Positions 8,493 through 16,247 of a stretch of 64,000 bases of DNA are shown piece after piece. A program made the translations under genes and the position numbers. Source of the stretch: Caldicellulosiruptor diazotrophicus. Its GTDB lineage: Bacteria; Bacillota; Thermoanaerobacteria; Caldicellulosiruptorales; Caldicellulosiruptoraceae. The notes under the pieces are model-generated. The model did not search any database. It was given only the letters and a program-made list of their open reading frames with translations, and had not been told where the DNA came from. The stretch lies in assembly GCF_017347585.1 (NCBI RefSeq), contig NZ_AP024480.1, positions 2,209,501-2,273,500 on the forward strand, given 5' to 3'. Each line of letters begins with the position of its first letter. Within the stretch, counting starts at the first letter, position 1.

Positions 8493-8774
8493 AAATACTA
8501 TAACACAATTTAGAAGCCAGGCAAATATATTTTATTTAAAATTTTAATATGTTTAAAACCGTTTATTAATTTTTGCCACCATATAATTTTTTATTTTAGA
8601 ATTTCAAAGCTTTATAGCTTCATATATGGGAAATTATACACAAAATTTTTGTAAAAATTCAATTAAATTTTTTGTGATTTTTAAGAACAAAATAATACAA
8701 AAGATAGGATAATCGATTTCGGTTATAGTTATAATAGAATTTTTGAATTGCTTTATTATATTCAAACAAAAAAA
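8493..8774. other. Non-coding stretch beside the insertion element
   Basis: About 280 very AT-rich bases between the start of the broken tnpA and the terminator of the next gene. It probably contains the left end of the IS607-type element, but IS607 elements lack terminal inverted repeats, so I cannot place the boundary. No open frame or structured RNA is evident. Confidence 0.4.
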
Positions 8775-8810
8775 GGCTGACCTTTCTGACTTCATGAGAA
8801 AGGTACAGCC
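8775..8810 (-). terminator. Rho-independent terminator of the Lys/Ser-rich exported protein
   Basis: Hairpin with arms GGCTG-A-CCTTTCT and AGAAAGG-T-ACAGCC, followed on the minus strand by seven T residues. It lies about 60 bases after the stop of the 107-residue gene. A T-rich run also follows on the plus strand, so it may work in both directions. Confidence 0.85.
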
Positions 8811-8872
8811 CATGCTTTTTTATTGTAAAATTGGGATTGTAGCAGTGCTACCCCAGTTAGTAAAGAAACAAT

Positions 8873-9196
8873 TTACTTTTTGGATAACGAGGCTGGAGTT
8901 GAAGCTTTTGAGGATTTTTTAGCACTTTTTGTACTTACCTTTGAAGTTTTAACAGAATTCTTTTTCGACTTTGTTGTCGATGAAAGTTTAGCTACCTTTT
9001 TATATTTACTTGTTTTTGCCAAAACCTTAGTTGAAGACTTTGATGCAACTGTTGAAATCTTTTTTACCGTACTTTTTGTCATAGATTTTGAATTTGTGGC
9101 TGCAAAGCCAAGTGCTCCAACCATAATAAATACTGATAAAACTACAACTGCAACTACTCTTTGAATAAGCTTTGAATTTAATTTCACCTCAGACAC
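8873..9196 (-). CDS. Small exported Lys/Ser/Thr-rich protein
   Basis: A 107-residue protein with one hydrophobic N-terminal segment (about residues 12-32, ending ALGFAA), resembling a signal peptide, followed by a low-complexity tail made almost entirely of Lys, Ser, Thr, Ala and Val with no Cys or acidic cluster. The mature part would be very basic and could bind cell-wall polymers or other anionic surfaces; this is inference. No family is recognised. It is transcribed divergently from a two-component system, with three 11-bp-spaced repeats between them, so it may be a target of that regulator. A ribosome-binding site (GGAGG) precedes the start. Confidence 0.7.
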   Translation of the reverse strand: MSEVKLNSKLIQRVVAVVVLSVFIMVGALGFAATNSKSMTKSTVKKISTVASKSSTKVLAKTSKYKKVAKLSSTTKSKKNSVKTSKVSTKSAKKSSKASTPASLSKK

Positions 9197-9253
9197 CTCC
9201 TCTTTTAAAAATTTTTGAACTTTTATTCAGATTCTTATTTTAAACCTTTACCA

Positions 9254-9280
9254 TTAAAAGAAGCTTAAAGAAGGATTAAA
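9254..9280 (+). promoter_or_regulatory. Three 11-bp-spaced TTAAA repeats upstream of a response regulator
   Basis: TTAAA occurs at 9254, 9265 and 9276, exactly 11 bases apart, upstream of a TATAAT at 9313-9318 that lacks a good -35 box. OmpR/PhoB-family regulators bind tandem direct repeats with about this spacing, so this may be the autoregulatory site of the system at 9355-11414 and a control site for the divergent exported protein. Confidence 0.5.
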
Positions 9281-9354
9281 CTTTTTTAATTTATAAAGCT
9301 TTTGACATAAGCTATAATTTTGAGATAGAAACTAAAGTGCAGGTGAAAGTTTAA

Positions 9355-10029
9355 ATGAGAATTTTGGTGGTGGAAGATCAGGAATCATTAGCACATACTA
9401 TTGCAAGAAGACTTCAAGAAGTAGGCTACAGCACAGACATAGCTCTCGACGGACAGGAAGGTCTTCATTTTGCTCTAAGCGCTAACTATGACCTCATTAT
9501 ACTCGATATAATGCTTCCCAAGATTGATGGCATAGATTTGCTGAAACTTATAAGAACAAAGGGAATTCAAACACCAGTACTCTGCCTGACTGCTAAAGAT
9601 TCAATAGAGGACAGGGTCACTGGGCTTGATGCTGGTGCAGATGATTATCTTGTAAAGCCTTTTTCATTTGATGAACTTTTAGCAAGAGTAAGAGCATTGC
9701 TAAGAAGATATAGCCAAACAAGAGAACCAATAATCAAGGTAAAAGACCTTGTAATAGATACAAACTCCCACAAAGTCACAAGGTCGGGAAAAGTAATTGA
9801 TCTTACAACAAAAGAGTACTCTATTTTAGAATATTTAGCCAGAAATAAGGGAAGAGTTCTTACCAGATCTCAGATAGCTGAACATGTATGGAATTATGAC
9901 TTTGAAGGAACTTCAAATATAGTAGATGTGTACATCCGGTATCTTCGTCGGAAAATTGATGATGGGTTTCCTGAAAAGCTTATTCACACCATTCGTGGTG
10001 TAGGATATATGCTGAGGGATGAAAAATGA
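9355..10029 (+). CDS. OmpR/PhoB-family response regulator
   Basis: 224 residues. The receiver domain (1-115) has E7/D8, phospho-acceptor D51 (LIILDIMLP), a Thr in LCLTAKD and Lys in LVKPFSF. The C-terminal winged helix (about 125-222) carries the usual DLTTKEYSILEYLARNKGRVLTR and YIRYLRRKID segments. It should act as a transcription factor phosphorylated by the histidine kinase encoded immediately downstream, whose ATG overlaps this gene's TGA (ATGA). Upstream are three 11-bp-spaced repeats. The stimulus is unknown; no gene symbol is justified. Confidence 0.95.
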   Translation: MRILVVEDQESLAHTIARRLQEVGYSTDIALDGQEGLHFALSANYDLIILDIMLPKIDGIDLLKLIRTKGIQTPVLCLTAKDSIEDRVTGLDAGADDYLVKPFSFDELLARVRALLRRYSQTREPIIKVKDLVIDTNSHKVTRSGKVIDLTTKEYSILEYLARNKGRVLTRSQIAEHVWNYDFEGTSNIVDVYIRYLRRKIDDGFPEKLIHTIRGVGYMLRDEK

Positions 10030-11414
10030 AAAGAAATTGTCTTAAATTTTTAAATATAAGGCTAAAGCTTACTATCTGGTATTCTACAATGTTAATGGTC
10101 ATAGTAGTTCTGTTCAGTCTATTTTTATATCTCCTTATGTTTCAAATTCTTGAAACAAGTGAGAAGAATTTTTTGCAGGACTTTGCAAATGAGGTTGCCC
10201 TGAGAATAAACATTTCAAAAGACAACAGAATTTCTCTTTCAGAGTCACACAGGATAATCAGTTCAGGAGCACAAATAGTAGTATACTTTATGACCAACAA
10301 GGTGATATATGCAACAAGTAATCTATTTGCAAAAAGTGTAGAAAATATTCCTTTTAATACAGCGGTGAGAATGTTTGAATTAAACGAAAAGGATTGGCTT
10401 GTATATGACCAGCAAATATACGATGAAAAAAATAAGCCAATTGGCTGGCTCAGGATAGGAAGACCATCTGCTACAAAAAGAGTTATGAATAGTTTAAAAA
10501 AGGTCATATTTTTATCCACTCCAATTCCATTTTTAATTGCAGTGGCAGGAGGATACCTTCTTGCCAAAAAAGCATTAAAACCCATTGATGATATAACAAC
10601 AATGGCAAGAACAATAGGACACACCGATTTGAGCAAACGTTTAAATTTTCCAAACACAAATGATGAAATCGGCAGGCTTGCTCTGACATTCGATGAGATG
10701 TTGGAAAGGTTAGAAAGTGCATTCAAAAGAGAAAGACGGTTCTTGTCAGATGCATCACACGAGCTTCGAACTCCACTTGCAACTGTCAAAGCTTTAGTGG
10801 AAGAAGCGCTTGAAAGTGACCTGACAAAAGAAGAATATCGTCACAGGCTAATCTCCATCCATAGAGAAATATCAAAGATGAACAAAATAATATCCCAGCT
10901 ATTTATGCTCACACGGTGTGAAGAAGGCAATTGGCCGGTGGATTTTGAAAATATAAATCTAAAAACAATGGTAGAAGATGTAATAGTAGAAATGGATGAA
11001 TATGCCTTACAAAGAAATGTTAAACTTTACCATGAATGTGAAAAGGATATTTTTATTGAAGGTGACCAGACACTGCTTACCCGACTCTTTATAAATCTTA
11101 TTGAGAACGCTATAAAATACAACAAAAAAGGTGGATGGGTAAAAGCAAAAGTTGAAGAACTGGACCAGCAAGTAAGAATAATTATTGAAGACAGTGGCAT
11201 TGGAATTCCTCAAGAAGACCTTCCTTTTATTTTTAACAGATTTTACCGGGTTGATAAATCGCGTGCAACTGAGGGAATAGGTCTAGGTCTTTCCATTGTC
11301 GATTGGATAGTAAAAATTCATCAGGGAAAAGTAAATGTAACAAGTACTGTTGGAGTAGGTTCAAAATTTGAAGTGAGCCTTCCAAAACATCAGACCAAAC
11401 TACATTCTACTTAA
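10026..11414 (+). CDS. Membrane sensor histidine kinase
   Basis: 462 residues. A transmembrane segment at about 20-42 and a second at about 160-182 bracket a roughly 115-residue extracytoplasmic sensor region. A HAMP domain (about 183-235, KALKPIDDITTMARTIG) leads to the DHp domain with phospho-acceptor H245 in SHELRTPL. The ATPase domain shows the N-box ENAIKYN, G1 DSGIGIP, F-box FYRVDKSR and G2 GLGLSI. It is translationally coupled to the response regulator. The sensor region has no recognisable ligand domain, so the signal is unknown. Confidence 0.95.
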   Translation: MKRNCLKFLNIRLKLTIWYSTMLMVIVVLFSLFLYLLMFQILETSEKNFLQDFANEVALRINISKDNRISLSESHRIISSGAQIVVYFMTNKVIYATSNLFAKSVENIPFNTAVRMFELNEKDWLVYDQQIYDEKNKPIGWLRIGRPSATKRVMNSLKKVIFLSTPIPFLIAVAGGYLLAKKALKPIDDITTMARTIGHTDLSKRLNFPNTNDEIGRLALTFDEMLERLESAFKRERRFLSDASHELRTPLATVKALVEEALESDLTKEEYRHRLISIHREISKMNKIISQLFMLTRCEEGNWPVDFENINLKTMVEDVIVEMDEYALQRNVKLYHECEKDIFIEGDQTLLTRLFINLIENAIKYNKKGGWVKAKVEELDQQVRIIIEDSGIGIPQEDLPFIFNRFYRVDKSRATEGIGLGLSIVDWIVKIHQGKVNVTSTVGVGSKFEVSLPKHQTKLHST

Positions 11415-11505
11415 GAATCTTTTCTTTACAATCCAACGCAAAGATTTTATAATTTAGTTACTAGAAACATATCACTTAAGTACTCAAAAAAGGGCTGAAT
11501 TGAGA

Positions 11506-11955
11506 ATGGTCATCGCAGTGTTAGATGGACAAGGAGCAGGACTTGGAAGGGAGTTTATAAAAAGATTAAAAAAAGAGTTTGAAGATAAAATAAAAGTCGT
11601 TGCGCTTGGGACTAACAAAGTGGCTATGCAGAACATGCTCAAAAACGGCGCAGATGTGGGATATTGTGGTGAGGATGAGATTGTTTATTTTTTAACAAAT
11701 TTTGTACCAGATGCAATTGTGGGACCCATCGGAATTTTGACGTGTGGCGGAATTGGCGGTGAGATAACAGCAAAGATAGCCCAAACGGTATTTTCTCTTG
11801 AGTGCAAGAAGTACATCATTCCTCTTAATCTGCATGGAATATTTATTCCTGGCACACTCAATCTTTCAATCAAGGAGATATTTAATCAGATAATTGAAGA
11901 TATAGCCCTTAACATAAAAAAAGAGGACAGGAGCTTATCTTCCCCATCCTCTTGA
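11506..11955 (+). CDS. DUF3842 family protein
   Basis: A conserved Firmicutes protein of about 150 residues, function unknown. It begins MVIAVLDGQGAGLGREFI, a glycine-rich loop suggestive of nucleotide binding, and contains GADVGYCGEDEIVYF and VGPIGILTCGGIGGEITA, the family's conserved blocks. I favour the ATG at 11506, but a TTG at 11500 is also in frame and closer to the ideal distance from AAGGGC. Its 3' end overlaps the convergent fmdE-like gene by 21 bases, so the two transcripts are partly antisense. Confidence 0.8.
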   Translation: MVIAVLDGQGAGLGREFIKRLKKEFEDKIKVVALGTNKVAMQNMLKNGADVGYCGEDEIVYFLTNFVPDAIVGPIGILTCGGIGGEITAKIAQTVFSLECKKYIIPLNLHGIFIPGTLNLSIKEIFNQIIEDIALNIKKEDRSLSSPSS

Positions 11956-12465
11956 GTATTCTTCAAAGCAGTCAAGACAGTAAAACTTGCCGTCCAAAAC
12001 TCTTATTTTATTTTCTGCTGTCTTTTCACCGCACCCTGTACATTCAATGCTTTTGAAGATGCGTGCAGATGGTGGAATAGTATCTTGTGGCTGTTTTAGC
12101 TCAAACAGCTGTGAAAGTGGTGCACTGAGAACAATTTTGAGCCTTTCTTCACGTGGCATGTCATTGTCAAAACCTTTAAAAACAACCCTTATTCCTTCAT
12201 TAGTGTCACGCCTGAAAAAGGTAAATGCATGTTTGCCTCTGTCTTTAAATATAAGATTTCCTTTTCCAACAGTGCAGCCCAAAATAATCTGAATAGCATC
12301 AACACCACAGGCATCTGTCTCTGTTATACACACAACCTCTTCGTCTTTTGAAAAAGTAAGATCAAGCTTTTCTATTGCTACTTCACATGCTCTAAATCCT
12401 ATTGCAAGACCAGGGCAACTGTGTCCGTGAAACTCTATGCATTTTTGCCAAAGTGCGCTGTCCAT
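11935..12465 (-). CDS. FmdE-family protein with C-terminal zinc finger
   Basis: About 176 residues. The N-terminal FmdE domain shows FHGHSCPGLAIGFRA and ITETDACGVDAIQIILGCTVGKGNL, whose His and Cys residues are the family's metal ligands; FmdE was named as subunit E of formylmethanofuran dehydrogenase, a molybdenum/tungsten enzyme. A zinc ribbon follows (CTGC...CLDC). The start is taken as the ATG at 12465, one base after the trmO-like stop, with AAGGAG inside that gene as ribosome-binding site. The neighbouring importer of the iron-complex type suggests a role in metal or metal-cofactor handling; molybdate or tungstate is my inference. Confidence 0.83.
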   Translation of the reverse strand: MDSALWQKCIEFHGHSCPGLAIGFRACEVAIEKLDLTFSKDEEVVCITETDACGVDAIQIILGCTVGKGNLIFKDRGKHAFTFFRRDTNEGIRVVFKGFDNDMPREERLKIVLSAPLSQLFELKQPQDTIPPSARIFKSIECTGCGEKTAENKIRVLDGKFYCLDCFEEYSRGWGR

Positions 12466-12466
12466 T

Positions 12467-12907
12467 TTAAGTTTCACTCTCCTTTCTTACTACGCTACTG
12501 AACAAAATTTCTTTAGGCACATCAATCTCTGCATAAAAAGGTTTTATATCCAAAACAGGTGAGCTGTCAATAGCATCTATTCCTTTTACAACCAGGACAT
12601 TTCCTTTTCTATCTACCAGTTCAGCAACATCCAATAGAATTGGATTTGGTCTGTTTGGCGATCTGCAGGCAAACACACCTTTAGGTACATCTGAAAAAGG
12701 AGTCTTTGTCACAAGCACATCTCTTTTAGCCTGGTGTGCCCAGTAAAGAATTATAAGGTACTTAGCTTCTTCTATATCCTTCAACCCTTGAATATATTTT
12801 TCAAAAACTTCTATATACGCAACAACCTCAGAACCTCTTCCCTGGTGCGGCGCTTCATCTTTTGTCTTGTATGGGCTGTGAAATATGCCAATCGGGACAA
12901 GCTCCAT
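12467..12907 (-). CDS. TrmO/TsaA-like (VirR/YaeB) methyltransferase family protein
   Basis: 146 residues. The family pattern is clear: PIGIFHSPYKTKDEAPHQG near the N-terminus, YLIILYWAH in the middle and RSPNRPNPILLDVAEL near residue 85-100. E. coli TrmO methylates N6-threonylcarbamoyladenosine at position 37 of tRNA with S-adenosylmethionine. Many short clostridial members sit, as here, beside FmdE and metal-uptake genes rather than tRNA genes, so this one may methylate something else. A strong ribosome-binding site (AAAGGAG) precedes the ATG. It lies between the ABC ATPase gene and fmdE. Confidence 0.82.
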   Translation of the reverse strand: MELVPIGIFHSPYKTKDEAPHQGRGSEVVAYIEVFEKYIQGLKDIEEAKYLIILYWAHQAKRDVLVTKTPFSDVPKGVFACRSPNRPNPILLDVAELVDRKGNVLVVKGIDAIDSSPVLDIKPFYAEIDVPKEILFSSVVRKESET

Positions 12908-12930
12908 AAAATCTCTCTCCTTTAAAATCT

Positions 12931-13695
12931 TTATATTGTCGGAATCACAGGAACTACAAAAAGTTGGTCGTGTGAAGTTTCTATCTTAACCTCTACTCCA
13001 TACACATTTGATATAATCTCAGGAGTGATAATTTCCCTGCCACCTGAGGCAAATACGCTTTTGTCTTTAATGAAGACAAAGTGGTCAGAAAACCTTATTG
13101 CCAAGTTTAAATCATGCAGGACACTAATTACCAAAATACCATTTTCTTTTGACAACTTTTTTAAAATACTCAATACCTCTACCTGATTTTTTAAATCAAG
13201 ATTGTTTATTGGCTCATCTAAAAGTAAAATTTTTGGCTGCTGGGCAATGGCACGCGCTATCACAACTTTCTGCATTTCACCGCCGCTCAGTTCATCCAAA
13301 TACCTGAAAGCAAGAGGTTTTAGCCCAAACTTTTCTATGACATTTTCTACCACCTGCAAATCTTCTTTAGAAGGCGTTATGCTCAAAAAATGAGGTTTTC
13401 TGCCAATCAAAATCGATTCGAACACTGTAAGCCTTGTACTTGCATACCTTTGTGGGACATATCCTACTACCTTGGCAAGATCATTTGATGAAAAACGACT
13501 TATATCCTTGCCATCAACAATAATAACGCCGTTTTGTGGTTTTAAAATTCTTGCTATGCACTTTAAAAATGTGGATTTTCCAGCACCGTTGTTGCCAAGG
13601 ATTGATACAAACTGGCCTTTTTGAGCTCTAAACTCTATCTCCTTTAACACCTCAAAATCTTTGAAGGCAAAACTGAGCTTTTTGACTTCAAGCAT
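12931..13695 (-). CDS. Iron-complex-type ABC transporter ATPase
   Basis: 254 residues with Walker A GNNGAGKST near residue 35-43, signature LSGGEMQKVVIARAIA and Walker B ILLLDEPINNLD, followed by the H-loop His in SVLHDLNLAIRF. Sequence type is FecE/BtuD/FhuC, which energises uptake of siderophores, haem, cobalamin or, in MolABC, molybdate. It starts 2 bases after the permease gene stop with GGAGG upstream. It forms the cytoplasmic motor of the importer with the permease and binding protein upstream. Confidence 0.93.
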   Translation of the reverse strand: MLEVKKLSFAFKDFEVLKEIEFRAQKGQFVSILGNNGAGKSTFLKCIARILKPQNGVIIVDGKDISRFSSNDLAKVVGYVPQRYASTRLTVFESILIGRKPHFLSITPSKEDLQVVENVIEKFGLKPLAFRYLDELSGGEMQKVVIARAIAQQPKILLLDEPINNLDLKNQVEVLSILKKLSKENGILVISVLHDLNLAIRFSDHFVFIKDKSVFASGGREIITPEIISNVYGVEVKIETSHDQLFVVPVIPTI

Positions 13696-13697
13696 TT

Positions 13698-14759
13698 TTA
13701 TGTTTTTTTCCTCCTGATTAAGAGATATAGAAAAAGCGGCGCACCCAAAAAAGAGGTCACAGCCCCGACCGGCAAAACAACCGGCGATATTATAAGCCTT
13801 GCAACTGTGTCAGACAAAAGAAGCAAAAAACCGCCAACAACACCAGATGCAGCAATCAAAAATCTTTGGTCATTCCCCACAAACCTTCTTGCTATATGCG
13901 GTCCCAAAAGACATATAAATCCTATGATTCCCAAAAAGCTAACTGTAACTGAGGTAACAAAACTGCTGATAAAAATCCCAACAATTCTTTTTCTTTCAAC
14001 ATTCACACCAAGGCTTTTTGCCACATCTTCACCACTTTCAATTGCGTTGTAGTCCCAAGAATTTTTGAAAAAATACAGCCATGAAAGTAGAACAAACACA
14101 CATAGTATCTTAACATCATTCCATGACGCTCTTCCAATATCGCCAAAGGTCCAAAAAACAAGTGCTGCAATCTTAACATCTGATGCAAAATATTGAATTA
14201 TGGTTGTTGCAGCAGAAAACAAGGAACTTAGCGCAACACCAGAGAGCACAACACTTTCTGGTGAAAATTTTTTGACCTGGGCAAGCAAAATGACAACTAC
14301 ACTTGATATCATCGCCCCTAAAAACGCACAGATAACTACTACAGATGGATTCAAAATCACAACAGAATCAGATGCAGAAGATGAAGTGGTGCCGCCGCCA
14401 AGCAAAATTATGCCAACTGCCGCACCAAATGCAGCACCCTGAGACACACCAAGCGTAAAAGGTGAAGCTAAGGGGTTGTGAAGGAGAGTCTGTGTAGCGC
14501 TACCGCTTATTGCAAGTCCAATTCCAGCCAAAATGGCAGCCAGCACCCGCACAAGTCTTATATTAAACACAATGAGTTTTGTTCTCTCATCGCCTTTGCC
14601 AATGAGTGTCTTTAAAACATCTACAAAGTTCAAATTTGACGACCCGACAACAATAGCATACACAGCTAAAATAAATATCAGGATGCATACAACCACTAAA
14701 AATACAATTTTTCTTGTGGTAAGTTTCAAATACTCTCTTTGAAGCACCTCTTTTTGCAT
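13698..14759 (-). CDS. FecCD-family ABC transporter permease
   Basis: 353 residues with about ten hydrophobic segments, the BtuC/FecCD arrangement. Family landmarks are GIGLAISGSATQTLLHNPLA near residue 80-100, GAAFGAAVGI, the ATPase-contact loop around SLGVNVERKR, GFICLLGPHIARRFVGNDQR and the final PVGAVTSFLGAPLFLYLL. It forms the membrane channel of the importer. Two such subunits normally dimerise. The acidic-poor and basic-poor pore sequence does not reveal the substrate. Confidence 0.93.
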   Translation of the reverse strand: MQKEVLQREYLKLTTRKIVFLVVVCILIFILAVYAIVVGSSNLNFVDVLKTLIGKGDERTKLIVFNIRLVRVLAAILAGIGLAISGSATQTLLHNPLASPFTLGVSQGAAFGAAVGIILLGGGTTSSSASDSVVILNPSVVVICAFLGAMISSVVVILLAQVKKFSPESVVLSGVALSSLFSAATTIIQYFASDVKIAALVFWTFGDIGRASWNDVKILCVFVLLSWLYFFKNSWDYNAIESGEDVAKSLGVNVERKRIVGIFISSFVTSVTVSFLGIIGFICLLGPHIARRFVGNDQRFLIAASGVVGGFLLLLSDTVARLIISPVVLPVGAVTSFLGAPLFLYLLIRRKKT

Positions 14760-14787
14760 CTCAATATCAAGACCCTTTCTGCTTAAG

Positions 14788-15933
14788 CTAATCTAATTTT
14801 ATCTTTACAAAACCTCCGAATTTCTTCGCCATCTTACTATAAAGAGGCTTACCTAAGAAAAACTTGTAGATCTCATCCGCTCTTTTGACGGGATCAACAT
14901 CTCTGAACCTGTCTGGGAACACAACCTTTGCAATCCAGAAAGTATCTGCCAGGACAGTATCAATATTTGTCCAGTAGAAATTGTAAGGAAGCTGGCCATA
15001 GACTCTTCCATTTTTGAAGGCTGAAAGAGATTTATAAAATTCAGGATTTTTCTTGTAATCCTGCTTTACTAACTCAAGATTAGCCTCATCAATAAATATA
15101 ATATCAGGGTCCCACTCTAAAATCTTTTCTTTCTCAACCATGAACCACCCTTCTTTGTTCGCGCTGTCTGCAACATTGAGCGCGTTTATGGCTAAAAACG
15201 GAAAATACTTTCCCCATGTGCTCTCAAACCCATGCCCACCTTTAAAACTAATACCCCCAACATACACTTTGGGCTTTTTAGAAGCAGGAATGTTCTTTGT
15301 CCTTTCATTTAAGAACGCTTTACATCTTTGCATGTAGTTTATAAGGTCTTCTGCACGCTGCTGTTTCCCTACAATTTTACCAATAAGTCTTAGTGATTTA
15401 TAGACATTCTCATCAAAAAGTAGTTTTGTCCCATAGTCAAGCACAACAACTGGAACTCTGGTTTTTTGCTGAAGACTATCTGCCTGAGCTTTGTCCAAAA
15501 AGCTTGCTGCAAATATCACATCAGGCTTGACAGAAATAAGTTTTTCAGGGTCTGGAGAAGAATCTGCCCCACCTTGTCCAATCACAGGAAGTTTCTTTAG
15601 TTCAGGGTATGCCATGATATATGTTCTTGAACCTTCTTCCCATGCCTTTTCTGCGTTCTCAACACCTACAATGTTGTTTGTGCCATTGACATACAACACA
15701 AGCCTTAAAGCCCCCGGACCTATTGCAACAAGTCGCTTGTTTTTCTTGTTTTCAATCTCAACCTTCCTGCCTAAAAGGTCAGTGACAATAAGCTTTGAAG
15801 ATGCTTTTTCCCCCTTTGCAAAGGCTTTGAAAATACTTGTGCTAAGAAAACTTAAAAAACAAATAGCTAAGGCTAAAGCAAGTAACCTTTTTGCATTCAA
15901 AAATAATATTTTCCTATTTTTAATGTTGTACAT
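14788..15933 (-). CDS. Metal-complex ABC transporter substrate-binding protein
   Basis: 381 residues. A hydrophobic N-terminal segment (about 14-36) is followed by the class III binding-protein fold (TVTDLLGR-type start, here VTDLLGRKVEIENK; then RLVAIGPGALRLVLYVNG). The C-terminal lobe contains GRVYGQLPYNFYWTNIDTVLAD. The substrate families of this fold are siderophores, haem, cobalamin and oxyanions. The only Cys in the N-terminal segment (LAIC) does not make a standard lipobox, so the protein may be anchored by an uncleaved helix or released. It is the first gene of the importer operon, behind a leader RNA with a terminator hairpin. Confidence 0.88.
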   Translation of the reverse strand: MYNIKNRKILFLNAKRLLALALAICFLSFLSTSIFKAFAKGEKASSKLIVTDLLGRKVEIENKKNKRLVAIGPGALRLVLYVNGTNNIVGVENAEKAWEEGSRTYIMAYPELKKLPVIGQGGADSSPDPEKLISVKPDVIFAASFLDKAQADSLQQKTRVPVVVLDYGTKLLFDENVYKSLRLIGKIVGKQQRAEDLINYMQRCKAFLNERTKNIPASKKPKVYVGGISFKGGHGFESTWGKYFPFLAINALNVADSANKEGWFMVEKEKILEWDPDIIFIDEANLELVKQDYKKNPEFYKSLSAFKNGRVYGQLPYNFYWTNIDTVLADTFWIAKVVFPDRFRDVDPVKRADEIYKFFLGKPLYSKMAKKFGGFVKIKLD

Positions 15934-15984
15934 TTTCTAAAAACCTCCATTTTGCAAGTTTTTTGGCACACAGAAAAACAAAAA

Positions 15985-16020
15985 GCCCACAAAGGAAGAC
16001 TTCTCATCCCCTTCGTGGGC
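15985..16020 (-). terminator. Terminator/attenuator hairpin in the leader of the metal importer operon
   Basis: On the minus strand GCCCACGAAGG and CCTTTGTGGGC pair as an 11-bp stem followed by TTTTTGTTTTT. It lies about 50 bases upstream of the binding-protein start and downstream of a strong promoter, where it would stop transcription before the operon. That position is typical of transcription attenuation by a riboswitch, protein or small RNA. Confidence 0.75.
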
Positions 16021-16097
16021 TTGTTTAGCTTAAGTTTTTTTTTAGTTTTTCTTTGGTCAATAAAAGCACTTTAATAACTCTCTTTCAAATCTCTTTT

Positions 16098-16116
16098 GTG
16101 CACCATCGTGGTGCAC
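16098..16116 (-). promoter_or_regulatory. Perfect hairpin/palindrome in the leader RNA
   Basis: The sequence GTGCACCA-CGA-TGGTGCAC forms an 8-bp perfect stem with a 3-base loop, about 40 bases after the predicted transcription start. It can be an RNA hairpin of an aptamer or a DNA operator for a dimeric repressor. It does not match a riboswitch class I know. Confidence 0.5.
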
Positions 16117-16154
16117 TATGCCATTACTTTTAATTTTTAAACTCCTATTTTGAT

Positions 16155-16182
16155 TTTATAACAATATTGGTTCAGGTGTCAA
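16155..16182 (-). promoter_or_regulatory. Sigma-A-type promoter of the metal importer operon
   Basis: On the minus strand: TTGACA (16177-16182), 16-base spacer, TATAAA (16155-16160). It would start a leader of about 215 bases before the binding-protein gene. Confidence 0.7.
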
Positions 16183-16247
16183 CATAGAAAAATCACGGGG
16201 ATTGCATCAAGAGTTTGTAATAAAATTTTCTATTTTACTAAACACAA

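Noticed and set aside
8493-8774. Left boundary of the IS607-type element
   Set aside because: IS607 elements have no terminal inverted repeats and no second copy is in the window, so no base can be chosen with confidence.
9302-9318. TTGACA followed by TATAAT upstream of the response regulator
   Set aside because: Only 5 bases separate them, so they cannot be the -35 and -10 of one promoter.
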